A DNA stretch of 64,000 nucleotides from positions 3,968,001-4,032,000 of the forward strand of contig NZ_CP017297.1 in NCBI RefSeq assembly GCF_001969445.1. Direction: 5' to 3'. A model generated the notes under the pieces. It saw only the letters and a list, made by a program, of their open reading frames with translations. It did no database searches and had not been told where the DNA came from. The DNA comes from Brachybacterium sp. P6-10-X1. Lineage in GTDB: Bacteria > Actinomycetota > Actinomycetes > Actinomycetales > Dermabacteraceae. This document shows positions 18,023-25,624 of the stretch, piece by piece. The first letter of the stretch is position 1. Each line of letters begins with the position of its first letter. Both the position numbers and the translations under genes were made by a program.

Positions 18023-19234
18023 ATGATCTTCACCCAGTCCTCCAAGCTGCGCGACGTGTGCTACGAGATCCGCGGGCCGGTGCCCGCCGAGGCCGCCCGC
18101 ATGGAGGCCGAGGGACACCAGATCATCAAGCTGAACATCGGCAACCCGGCGCCATTCGGCTTCGAGGCGCCCGACGAGATCCTCGTCGACATGATCAAGA
18201 ATCTGCCCACCGCGCAGGGGTACTCCGACTCCAAGGGCATCCCGGCGGCCCGGCGCGCGGTCGCGCAGTACTACCAGATGCGGGACATGCCCGGGATCGG
18301 CCTGGACGACGTCTATCTCGGCAACGGCGTCTCCGAGCTGATCCAGATGGTGTGCCAGGCCCTCGTCGACGACGGGGACGAGGTGCTGATCCCGCAGCCG
18401 GATTACCCGCTGTGGACCGCCTCGGTGTCGCTGGCCGGTGGCCGCGCCGTGCACTACCGCTGCGACGAGGAGGACAGCTGGTGGCCGGACGTCACCGACA
18501 TCGCCGACCGGATCACGGAGCGCACCAAGGCGATCGTGGTGATCAACCCCAACAACCCGACCGGCGCCGTGTACCCCGAGCACGTGCTGCGCGACATCGT
18601 CGAGGTGGCCCGCAAGCACGGGCTGATGATCCTGGCCGACGAGATCTACGACAAGATCCTCTACGACGATGCGGTCCACACCTCGATCGCCTCCCTCGCC
18701 CCCGACCTGCTGTCGATCACCTTCAACGGCCTGTCGAAGGCGTACAGGGTGGCCGGTTTCCGCGCCGGGTGGATGGCGCTGTACGGCCCGAAGGACGACG
18801 CCACCAGCTTCATCGAGGGCCTGGACGTGCTCTCGAACATGCGGCTGTGCCCGAACGTGCCCGCCCAGCACGTGGTCGCCACCGCGCTGGGCGGCTACCA
18901 GTCGATCGACGAGCTGCTGCTGCCCGGCGGGCGGCTGCGCGAGCAGCGCGATGTCGCCTACGAGGGGCTCAGCGCCATCGACGGCATCAGCGTGGTCAAG
19001 TCCCAGGGGGCGCTGTACATGTTCCCGAAGATCGACCGCGAGATGTACGCCATCGAGGACGACGAGCAGTTCGCCTACGACCTGCTGCGCTCGCAGAAAC
19101 TGCTCGTCACGCACGGCACCGGCTTCAACATGACCACTCCGGACCACTTCCGCCTGGTCACCCTGCCCTCGGTCGAACTGCTCGAGGACGCCGTGGACCG
19201 CATCGGGGACTTCCTGGCCGGCATCCGCCGCTGA
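18023..19234 (+). CDS. PLP-dependent aminotransferase, AlaA-like (fold type I)
   Basis: 403 residues, class I/II aminotransferase, cytoplasmic. Starts MIFTQSSKLRDVCYEIRGPV, characteristic of the AlaA/AspC-like alanine (glutamate-pyruvate) aminotransferase group. Visible elements are NIGNPAPFGF, the GNGVSELIQM cofactor loop, PNNPTGAVYP, DEIYDKILYD, the PLP-binding Lys in NGLSKAYRVAGFRAGW, and the C-terminal substrate Arg in DHFRLVTLP. The likely reaction is pyruvate plus glutamate to alanine plus 2-oxoglutarate. GGAGCC lies upstream of the ATG. Monocistronic. Confidence 0.9.
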   Translation: MIFTQSSKLRDVCYEIRGPVPAEAARMEAEGHQIIKLNIGNPAPFGFEAPDEILVDMIKNLPTAQGYSDSKGIPAARRAVAQYYQMRDMPGIGLDDVYLGNGVSELIQMVCQALVDDGDEVLIPQPDYPLWTASVSLAGGRAVHYRCDEEDSWWPDVTDIADRITERTKAIVVINPNNPTGAVYPEHVLRDIVEVARKHGLMILADEIYDKILYDDAVHTSIASLAPDLLSITFNGLSKAYRVAGFRAGWMALYGPKDDATSFIEGLDVLSNMRLCPNVPAQHVVATALGGYQSIDELLLPGGRLREQRDVAYEGLSAIDGISVVKSQGALYMFPKIDREMYAIEDDEQFAYDLLRSQKLLVTHGTGFNMTTPDHFRLVTLPSVELLEDAVDRIGDFLAGIRR

Positions 19235-19260
19235 CGTGCTGGGCCCGCGTTCTGCCGTGG

Positions 19261-19380
19261 GGGTCCTGGTCGGTTGTGGGGGCCCTGGTCGGTCGTGGCG
19301 TTCCCGGCCGGCTGTGGGGTCCTGGTCGGTCGTGGGGGTTCCCGGTCGGCTGTGGGGCCCTGGTCGGTTCTGGGTCTCCC
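19261..19380. repeat. 18-20 bp GC-rich tandem repeat after the aminotransferase gene
   Basis: A core CCTGGTCGGT(C/T)GTGGGG recurs with its GGTCGG part at 19268, 19287, 19306 (GGCCGG), 19324, 19344 and 19362. The copies vary in sequence and spacing (18-20 bases). It starts about 25 bases after the stop codon. The gap 19235-19685 contains no other gene. Confidence 0.75.
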
Positions 19381-19606
19381 GTTCTGTGATGGGTGGCGAC
19401 GAGGCCGCGACACGCCGTAGTGCGTCGCCCATTCCGCTGATGCGGATCGCTCATGGTGCGGATCCGTGGAACGGGCCAGCGTGTCGCGTCCGCGAGTGAC
19501 CGTCGGAGATCACCGCGCGAAGGCCGTGACCGTCCTCCACATCTCCGCGCCGTCCACACGCCGACCGCTCCGCGTGCGCGGCACGCTCATCGCCCCTACC
19601 GTCGAG

Positions 19607-19671
19607 CTGGCCGCTGGCGGCTGGCGGCTGGCTGGCGACTGGCGACTGGCGACTGGCGGCTGGCCGCTGGG
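19607..19671. repeat. Heptanucleotide tandem repeat CTGGCGR
   Basis: CTGG starts at 19607, 19614, 19621, 19628, 19632, 19639, 19646, 19653, 19660 and 19667, i.e. strict 7-base steps with one 4-base step. It ends two bases before the GAAGGAG ribosome binding site of the DUF559 gene. Confidence 0.8.
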
Positions 19672-19685
19672 CGAAGGAGTGATGC

Positions 19686-20651
19686 GTGATGGCGCGAGGA
19701 GCGCGGGGTGAGCGGGGAGCACGCGAGAAGGGCGTGGTGCCCCCGCGACGGGTGTTCACACGAGCGGGACTTTTCAGGATGGGGGTCAGCGCCCGTCGGC
19801 TGTCCTCCTCGGAGTTCCGCAGGGTCCTTCCCGGGTGCTACACGCTCGAGGAGCACCCGGCAGATCTGCGAGAGGTGGCGCGGGTCGCCCAGCGTCATGT
19901 CGTTCCAGGCGGCCTCATCAGCCACGTCACGGCGGCCGAGCTCCTCCGCCTCCCGCTGCCGGAGGGCGTGACGTGGAAATCTGGAGAGCCGATCCACTGC
20001 ACCATCGAGCCCGAGCGCAAGAGGAACTCTGCTAGGGAACTCACGATCCATGTGCGCAGCGGACGGCACGCTCTCGCTCACGAAGGGGTCCAGATCGAGG
20101 ACCCACTCGGAGTGCTCCTGGACCTCGCGTCCGTGCTCGACCACGACGATCTCGTGGCCTGCATAGATTCCCTGGGATCACGGCGCCGCGAGGTCCAACG
20201 GATGTCCGTCGGTGCGATACGGGTGGCTTGTGAGAATGCGCGGGCACCCGGTGTTCGAGCGCTGAGGGCGGCGATTCGCGACGCCGGGGACTGGGTCGAC
20301 TCCCCGCGCGAGACCGCCACCCGTCTCCTGCTGCTCAGACATGGCTATCCGGAACCGGAGGCGAACTGGCCGGTCACGGATCCCGTCACCGGCATGGAGT
20401 ACTGGGTCGACCTCGCCTACGTTCAGCGGCGGATCGCCATCGAGTACGACGGGAAAGACCACTTCACGCCCGAGCAACAGCGCAAGGACCATCGCAAGGA
20501 TGAATTGCTCCACCGGCTGGGGTGGACGGTCTTGCGGATCACGGTCGAGGACCACCGGAATCCGGGAGACTTCTTCGCACTCCTCGATGAGCATATCCGT
20601 GCGGCGGCCTCCGAAGATGACGGAGCCGCCCCGGTCGATGCTGCACGGTGA
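19686..20651 (+). CDS. DUF559-type endonuclease-like protein with AbiEi-like N-terminus
   Basis: 321 residues. The first ~70 resemble the winged-helix start of AbiEi-like proteins in actinobacteria (RRVFTRAGLFRMGVSARRLS, FRRVLPGCYT). The C-terminal ~100 form a PD-(D/E)XK/Vsr-like DUF559 domain: YWVDLAYVQRRIAIEYDGKD supplies the acidic and EYDGK residues, followed by RKDHRKDELLHRLGWTVLRI. This suggests a metal-dependent nuclease fold. The target is unknown; many such genes are orphan. GAAGGAG at 19673-19679 precedes a GTG (19686) and an ATG (19689), either of which may be the start. The stop overlaps an ACGGTG hexamer repeat. Confidence 0.75.
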   Translation: MMARGARGERGAREKGVVPPRRVFTRAGLFRMGVSARRLSSSEFRRVLPGCYTLEEHPADLREVARVAQRHVVPGGLISHVTAAELLRLPLPEGVTWKSGEPIHCTIEPERKRNSARELTIHVRSGRHALAHEGVQIEDPLGVLLDLASVLDHDDLVACIDSLGSRRREVQRMSVGAIRVACENARAPGVRALRAAIRDAGDWVDSPRETATRLLLLRHGYPEPEANWPVTDPVTGMEYWVDLAYVQRRIAIEYDGKDHFTPEQQRKDHRKDELLHRLGWTVLRITVEDHRNPGDFFALLDEHIRAAASEDDGAAPVDAAR

Positions 20652-20680
20652 CGGTGACGGTGACGGTGACGGTGACGGCC
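20645..20680. repeat. ACGGTG hexanucleotide repeat
   Basis: Five perfect ACGGTG units plus a partial one, starting inside the last codons of the DUF559 gene (its TGA at 20649-20651 is within the repeat) and ending at the left edge of the 151-bp array. Confidence 0.85.
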
Positions 20681-21352
20681 CAGACACGCACCGTGGGCGC
20701 TGCCGGTTCCACCGTTTCGGCCCGCTGGTGAAGCGGATCGGTGGAATCGATGAGCGTGTTGCGGAGGCCTGGGCGTGAGGGGTGGCTGCAGAGGGTGGCC
20801 AGGTCGAGCGGGTGTGATCGCGCGGATTGGAGCGACACGCACCGTGGGTGTTGCCGGTTCCACCGTTTCGGCCCGCTGGTGAAGCGGATCGGTGGAATCG
20901 ATGAGCGTGTTGCGGAGGCCTGGGCGTGAGGGGTGGCTGCAGAGGGTGGCCAGGTCGAGCGGGTGTGATCGCGCGGGCTGGAGCGACACGCACCGTGGGT
21001 GTTGCCGGTTCCACCGTTTCGGCCCGCTGGTGAAGCGGATCGGTGGAATCGATGAGCGTGTTGCGGAGGCCTGGGCGTGAGGGGTGGCTGCAGAGGGTGG
21101 CCAGGTCGAGCGGGTGTGATCGCGCGGGCTGGAGCGACACGCACCGTGGGTGTTGCCGGTTCCACCGTTTCGGCCCGCTGGTGAAGCGGATCGGTGGAAT
21201 CGATGAGCGTGTTGCGGAGGCCTGGGCGTGAGGGGTGGCTGCAGAGGGTGGCCAGGTCGAGCGGGTGTGATCGCGCGGGCTGGAGCGACACGCACCGTGG
21301 GTGTTGAAGCGCCCTGGGTTCCGTTCCGAGTCTCAGCAAGGAGAATCGGAGT

Positions 21353-21667
21353 ATGCCCAAGAAGTTCAGTCCGGAGCTGCGTGACCGTGCCGTGCGCATG
21401 GTCTACGACCGCCAGGCACTCGAAGGTGGCCCACGATCGGAGTCGATCCGTGCTGTCGCGCCCCAACTCGGCGTTGGCATGGAGACGCTGAGGATCTGGT
21501 GCAACCGCTACGGGCCAGCCGAGCCCTCGGCCGGCCCCGCGGAGTCTCTCGAGGAGGAGAACCGCAGACTGCGTCGAGAGCTCGCCGAGTCCCGGCGGGC
21601 CAACGAGATCCTCAAGGCCGCCTCCGTGTTTTTCGCCAGGGAACTCGACCACCCCACGACGAAATGA
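21353..21667 (+). CDS. IS3-family transposase OrfA (helix-turn-helix subunit)
   Basis: 104 residues. Starts MPKKFSPELRDRAVRMVYDR, the IS3/IS911 OrfA N-terminus, then a helix-turn-helix region (SIRAVAPQLGVGMETLRIW) and a C-terminal heptad-rich helix (EEENRRLRRELAESRRANEIL) for multimerisation. CAAGGAG precedes the ATG. The stop TGA overlaps the OrfB ATG (ATGA at 21664-21667). A run GTTTTTC near 21629, in phase G_TTT_TTC, could support -1 frameshifting to make the OrfAB transposase. Confidence 0.95.
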   Translation: MPKKFSPELRDRAVRMVYDRQALEGGPRSESIRAVAPQLGVGMETLRIWCNRYGPAEPSAGPAESLEEENRRLRRELAESRRANEILKAASVFFARELDHPTTK

Positions 21668-22578
21668 TCGCCTTCATCGATAGGCATCGCGATCACTTCG
21701 GGGTCGAGGCCATCTGCCGCGTCCTGGGCGCGACGGAACGTGGGTTCCTCACCTCTCGCGGATACCGTGCCGCGAAGCAGCGCCCGGCATCGGCCAGAGC
21801 GGTCCGTGACGAGGTGCTCGTCGAAGAGATCCGTCGGATTCATGCCGAGAACTACGGCGTCTACGGGTATCGGAAGATGCATCACGCGATGCGCCGTGCC
21901 GGATGGGAAGTCGGCCGCGACCAGACCGCTCGGCTGATGAAAGCTGCTGGTCTGTGCGGGATACGCCGTGGTCGAAAGGTGTTCACGACGAGCCCTGCTG
22001 GTGGCCTGGACCGTCGTCCTGATCTGGTCGAGCGGAACTTCACGGCTGCCGGACCGAATCAGCTCTGGGTCGCTGACATCACCTACGTCCGGATCCCGTC
22101 CGGGTTCTGCTACACCGCGTTCATCACGGACGTTTTCACGCGAAGGATCGTCGGCTGGGCAGTGGCCACCAGCCTCCGCACTGAGGCACTGCCACTGCAG
22201 GCTCTCGAGCAGGCCCTCCAGACCTCCCCGGCAGAAGCGTCTCGGACTGGGCTGATCCATCACAGCGATAGGGGCAGCAACTACGTCTCGCTGGCCTACT
22301 CCGATGCGCTGATCACCGCCGGAGTCCAGGCCTCGGTCGGATCCGTCGGAGACAGCTACGACAACGCCCTGGCTGAGACCGTCAACGGCCTCTACAAAGC
22401 CGAGCTCATCCACCGACGCCGCACCTGGCCCTCAGCGACCCCCGTCGAGATCGCCACTCTGGACTGGGTCACCTGGTGGAACACGAAGCGCCTGCACGAA
22501 GCACTCGACTATCGCACCCCGGCCGAAGTCGAAGCGTCCTACACTCACCCCACGACGACCGCGCCCGCGACCGTCTAA
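21664..22578 (+). CDS. IS3-family transposase OrfB (DDE integrase domain)
   Basis: 304 residues from its own ATG; the reading frame is open upstream to 21499, in the -1 frame relative to OrfA, as expected for an OrfAB fusion made by frameshifting. The HTH_21-like region (YGVYGYRKMHHAMRRAGWEV) is followed by an rve integrase core with catalytic residues in WVADITYVRI (D), HHSDRGSNY (D) and DSYDNALAETVNGLYKAEL (E). All three acidic residues are intact, so it should be functional. Confidence 0.95.
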   Translation: MIAFIDRHRDHFGVEAICRVLGATERGFLTSRGYRAAKQRPASARAVRDEVLVEEIRRIHAENYGVYGYRKMHHAMRRAGWEVGRDQTARLMKAAGLCGIRRGRKVFTTSPAGGLDRRPDLVERNFTAAGPNQLWVADITYVRIPSGFCYTAFITDVFTRRIVGWAVATSLRTEALPLQALEQALQTSPAEASRTGLIHHSDRGSNYVSLAYSDALITAGVQASVGSVGDSYDNALAETVNGLYKAELIHRRRTWPSATPVEIATLDWVTWWNTKRLHEALDYRTPAEVEASYTHPTTTAPATV

Positions 22579-22812
22579 CCACGGAACGGAACCCAGGGCG
22601 CTTCAGTGTTGCCGGTTCCACCGTTTCGGCTCGCTGGTGAAGCGGATCGGTGGAATCGATGAGCGTGTTGCGGAGACTCGGGCGTGAGGGGTGGCCGCAG
22701 AGGGTGGCCAGGTCGAGCGGGTGTGATCGCGCGGGCTGGAGCGACACGCACCGTGGGTGTTGCCGGTTCCACTGATTCGGCCCGCTGGTGAAGCGGATCG
22801 GTGGAACCGGCG

Positions 22813-22884
22813 GGCGTGTCCGCCCACGCGGTGCTCGCCGGCGCGACGGGCGTGTCCATCCGCGCGGTGTTCGCCAGCGCGGCG
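22813..22884. repeat. Two-copy 36-bp direct repeat
   Basis: Two adjacent 36-base units beginning GGCGTGTCC at 22813 and 22849, about 80% identical by eye. They sit just right of the end of the 151-bp array and left of the reductase stop codon. Confidence 0.6.
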
Positions 22885-22903
22885 AGATCCCGGGCGCCGG
22901 ACC

Positions 22904-24376
22904 TCAGACGCCCGCGGGGGAGTTCGAGTTCATGCCTTCGCGGGCCACGCGCACCATCTCCTCGCGCTCGACCACCTTCACCCGGGCGCGCGGCTCGCCC
23001 TCGGCATCGACCGCGGCGGTGCCGAGAGCCTTCTCGTGCTCGTCCAGGGACATCCAGCCGTCCCAGGTCGTGTAGGGCACGCCCTTGTCCTCGAGCAGGC
23101 GCAGGATCGCGTCCTCGTCCCGCTCTCGGGCGGGCGGGAGCGTGCCGGCCTCGATGTCCTCGAGCAGCGAGGTGATCGTCTCGATCGCATCGGACTTGGT
23201 GGCGCCGATCAGTCCCACCGGCCCACGCTTGATCCAGCCGTTGGCGTACAGGCCGGGGACGAGCGCACCGTCCCTGTCCGTGACCCGTCCGGCGAGGTTG
23301 CGGATCACGCCGCGGCGGGCGTCGTACGGGATATCGGGCAGCTCGGAGCCGTGGTAGCCGACGGCGCGGTAGACGGCGCCCAGTGCGTAGTCGACGAACT
23401 CGCCGGTGCCCTCGACGCGGCCTTCGGCGTCCAGGCGCGTGCGCTCGAAGCGCATCCCCGTGACTCGTCCGTCCTCGCCGAGCACCTCGACGGGGCGGTG
23501 CCAGAAGTGCATGTGCAGGCGGCGGCTGACGGGCCCGCCGTGCTTGTCCGTCGGCTCCTCGCCGGCGGCCTCGCGGCGCTGCTGCTCCTCGAGCCAGCCG
23601 ACGAAGTTCCGCACGACCTGGTCGGTGCGCTTGTCGGACCTGATGGTCTCCCATTCGGCCTCGGTGATCTGCTCGAGGTCGCGCGGATCCATGACCACCT
23701 GCAGGCCCCGGGGATGGGCGAGCTCGCGGGCCTCCAGCGGGGAGAACTTGGTCTGCGCGGGTCCGCGGCGGCCGAAGATGTGCACATCCGTGGTGTTCGC
23801 GGCCTGCAGGCCCTCGTAGACGTTGGCGGGGATCTCGGTGCGCAGCAGTTCGTCGGCGCTCTTGGACAGCACCCGCGCGACGTCGAGGGCGACGTTCCCG
23901 TTGCCGATCACGGCGACGGACTCGGCGTCGAGCTCCCAGGTGCGCGGGTAGTCGGGGTTCCCGTCGTACCAGGCGACGAAGTCGGCGGCACCGTAGGAAC
24001 CTTCCAGCTCGATGCCGGGGATGTCGAGGTCGGCGTCGTGGAGCGCGCCGGTGGCGAAGACGACCGCGTCGTAGTGGGCGCGCAGGTCCTCCACCGTCAG
24101 GTCGGTGCCGAACTCGACGTCGCCGAGGAAGCGGATGTCGCCGCGGCCGAGGATGCGGTGCAGGGCGGTGATGATGCCCTTGATGCGTGGATGATCAGGG
24201 GCGACGCCGTATCGGATCAGCCCGAACGGCGTCGGCATGCGATCGAACAGATCGATCGAGACCTCGAGATCGCCGTTCTTGACCTGCTTCGAGCGCAGCA
24301 GGGTCTCGGCGGCGTAGACGCCGGCGGGACCGGAGCCGATCACGGCCAGACGGAAGGGCTGCTGGGAGGAGGACAT
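22904..24376 (-). CDS. fprA: Ferredoxin/adrenodoxin-type NADP+ reductase
   Basis: 490-residue flavoprotein that moves electrons between NADPH and ferredoxin, cytoplasmic. An FAD Rossmann motif is at 13-26 (IGSGPAGVYAAETL), the conserved MPTPFGLIRYGVAPDHPR at 47-64, an NADPH-binding VIGNGNVALDVARVL at ~156-170, and the C-terminal ANGWIKRGPVGLIGATKSDA typical of the FprA/adrenodoxin reductase group. GAGGTGAG lies directly before the ATG. It resembles mycobacterial FprA; the electron acceptor in this organism is not known. Its 3' end faces the repeat array. Confidence 0.92.
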   Translation of the reverse strand: MSSSQQPFRLAVIGSGPAGVYAAETLLRSKQVKNGDLEVSIDLFDRMPTPFGLIRYGVAPDHPRIKGIITALHRILGRGDIRFLGDVEFGTDLTVEDLRAHYDAVVFATGALHDADLDIPGIELEGSYGAADFVAWYDGNPDYPRTWELDAESVAVIGNGNVALDVARVLSKSADELLRTEIPANVYEGLQAANTTDVHIFGRRGPAQTKFSPLEARELAHPRGLQVVMDPRDLEQITEAEWETIRSDKRTDQVVRNFVGWLEEQQRREAAGEEPTDKHGGPVSRRLHMHFWHRPVEVLGEDGRVTGMRFERTRLDAEGRVEGTGEFVDYALGAVYRAVGYHGSELPDIPYDARRGVIRNLAGRVTDRDGALVPGLYANGWIKRGPVGLIGATKSDAIETITSLLEDIEAGTLPPARERDEDAILRLLEDKGVPYTTWDGWMSLDEHEKALGTAAVDAEGEPRARVKVVEREEMVRVAREGMNSNSPAGV

Positions 24377-24534
24377 CTCACCTCGGTCTCGTGGCGCGGA
24401 GCGCCGGGTCGGATGCGTCGTCGAGCGCGCGCTGATTTCCGCACCACTGTATACGCGAAATTCGGGGACGGATCGGCCCGTGTGAGCTGGACGACGTGGT
24501 CCGACCGCCCCCCCGACGCCGATGTGCGGGGCAG

Positions 24535-24591
24535 CGGCGTCGCGCTGCGTGGGCCGCCCCCGGCGTCGCGCTGCGTGGGCCGCCCCCCCCC
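24535..24591. repeat. 26-bp tandem duplication ending in a C9 run
   Basis: Two perfect consecutive copies beginning CGGCGTCGCGCTGCGTGGGC (24535-24560 and 24561-24586), followed by nine Cs (24583-24591). It lies in the 267-base gap between the reductase start (24376) and the transglutaminase stop (24644). Confidence 0.8.
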
Positions 24592-24643
24592 GGGGTCGCG
24601 AACGCGCCGGTGGGACCGCCGCCCGAGGGCGGGTCCGACCGGA

Positions 24644-25624
24644 TCATTCCGGCGCAGAGGTCTCCGAGGGCACCGGCACCACGCCGACGGCGACGTCGAG
24701 GGTACTGGTCGCCCCGGGTGGGCCGACCACGATGCCCTTCAACGGCGGCACGTCCCCGTAGTCGCGGCCCCAGGCGGTGGTCACGAAGCGCTGGTCGACG
24801 AAGGTGCGGTTGGTGGGGTCGATGTCCACCCATCCCGCGCCGGGCACCAGCACGCTGAGCCAGGCATGGGAGGCGGCCGAGCCGATCATCTCCCCGGCCG
24901 GCTGGGTGCCCAGAGCCCCTTCGGCCGACGGGGCCGTGCGCAGGTACCCCGAGACGTACCGCGCGGCCAGCCCCGCGGCACGCACCGCGGCCACGCCCAC
25001 GTGCGAGAAGTCCTGGCACACCCCGTGTCGGGCCGCGAGCACGTCCTGAAGAGTGGAGGTCACCGTGGTGGCGTACGAGTCGTAGGTGAAGTCCGTGTGG
25101 ATCAGGCCGGTCAGCGCGGCCAGGCACTCCCCGATGGGTCGCTCCGGCGTGAACACGGCCTCGGAGAGCTCCCGAGCGGCCGCGAGCGTCGGGACCCTCG
25201 GGGAGGGGTGGAGGAAGTCGATGCCCTCGGCGGGCAGCAGCTGGCCCCAGTGGTCGGAGGCGCACTGCTCCCAGGGCCGGGACATCCCCTCGGCCCCGTA
25301 CCGGCGCTCGGAGACCGTGACGTGGGCATGGGAATGCACGTCGAGCCGTTCATGCACGTCGTCGACCAGCAGATACGTCGAGGAGTTGCCGTAGAAATCG
25401 GTGTGCGCCGTGAGCCGCGCCGGGGAGGGGTCCACGACCACCTCGTGCGAGAGCACCCGCTGGTGCGGGGTGGCGCGCGGCTCGACGTGCGCCCGGCCGT
25501 AGTTGCGCGAGACCGGCTTCGCGTAGTGGTAGCGGGTCAGGTGGTGGACGCGGTAGTCGACGGCCTCGGCGGGCGGCTCGTCCTCGGTGCGCAGGGGGAT
25601 CATCGGATCGGGGTTCTCAGACAT
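24644..25624 (-). CDS. Transglutaminase-like Cys protease-fold protein
   Basis: 326 residues with the bacterial transglutaminase N-terminal domain (YRVHHLTRYHYAKPVSRNYG, residues ~24-105) and a transglutaminase core. The catalytic triad is visible: Cys203 in ARHGVCQDFSHV, His253 in ASHAWLSVLV and an Asp in WVDIDPTN (~267-269). No signal peptide. The ATG overlaps the end of the ATP-grasp/alpha-E gene (ATGTCTGA), so the two are coupled. Comparative genomics links this combination to predicted peptide or amide ligation and cleavage systems; the substrate is unknown. Confidence 0.88.
   Translation of the reverse strand: MSENPDPMIPLRTEDEPPAEAVDYRVHHLTRYHYAKPVSRNYGRAHVEPRATPHQRVLSHEVVVDPSPARLTAHTDFYGNSSTYLLVDDVHERLDVHSHAHVTVSERRYGAEGMSRPWEQCASDHWGQLLPAEGIDFLHPSPRVPTLAAARELSEAVFTPERPIGECLAALTGLIHTDFTYDSYATTVTSTLQDVLAARHGVCQDFSHVGVAAVRAAGLAARYVSGYLRTAPSAEGALGTQPAGEMIGSAASHAWLSVLVPGAGWVDIDPTNRTFVDQRFVTTAWGRDYGDVPPLKGIVVGPPGATSTLDVAVGVVPVPSETSAPE

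Larger units (their letters stand above)
21305..22605 (+). mobile_element. IS3-family insertion sequence, complete
   Basis: 1301 bp with TG...CA ends. The terminal inverted repeats begin TGAAGCGCCCTGGGTTCCGT and are identical for about 24 bases. It is flanked by a direct repeat GTGT (21301-21304 and 22606-22609). It carries two overlapping transposase genes in the order and phase typical of IS3. The uninterrupted target is recovered exactly from neighbouring repeat units, so the insertion site and duplication are certain. Intact ends and genes suggest a recent insertion and possible activity. Confidence 0.95.
20682..22808. repeat. 151-bp tandem repeat array, split by an IS3-family insertion
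   Basis: Units measured from CACGCACCGTGGG start at 20685, 20836, 20987, 21138, 21289 and 22745, exactly 151 bp apart once the insertion (21305-22605) and its 4-bp target duplication are removed. Each unit contains a 44-base imperfect palindrome (GGTTCCACCG ... CGGTGGAATC) at 20705, 20856, 21007, 21158, 22614 and 22765. The array starts ~20 bases before the first palindrome and ends exactly with the sixth, giving six palindromes and five ~107-base spacers. Inner units are nearly identical and the outer ones diverge. The array lies between two convergent genes and is probably non-coding. Confidence 0.9.

Noticed and set aside
16868-19432. 854-codon frame on the minus strand opposite the AbgT and aminotransferase genes
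   Set aside because: It spans two well-supported genes and their gap on the other strand and has a low-complexity His/Asp/Gly-rich composition, as expected for an antisense shadow.
20741-21231. A 62-codon frame repeated three times (MESMSVLRRPGREGWLQ...)
   Set aside because: It appears only because a 151-bp unit is repeated. The unit is not a multiple of three, no ribosome binding site precedes it, and all minus frames of the unit are equally open.
20682-22808. CRISPR array
   Set aside because: Repeats are 151 bp with identical spacers, not short repeats with unique spacers, and no cas genes are present.
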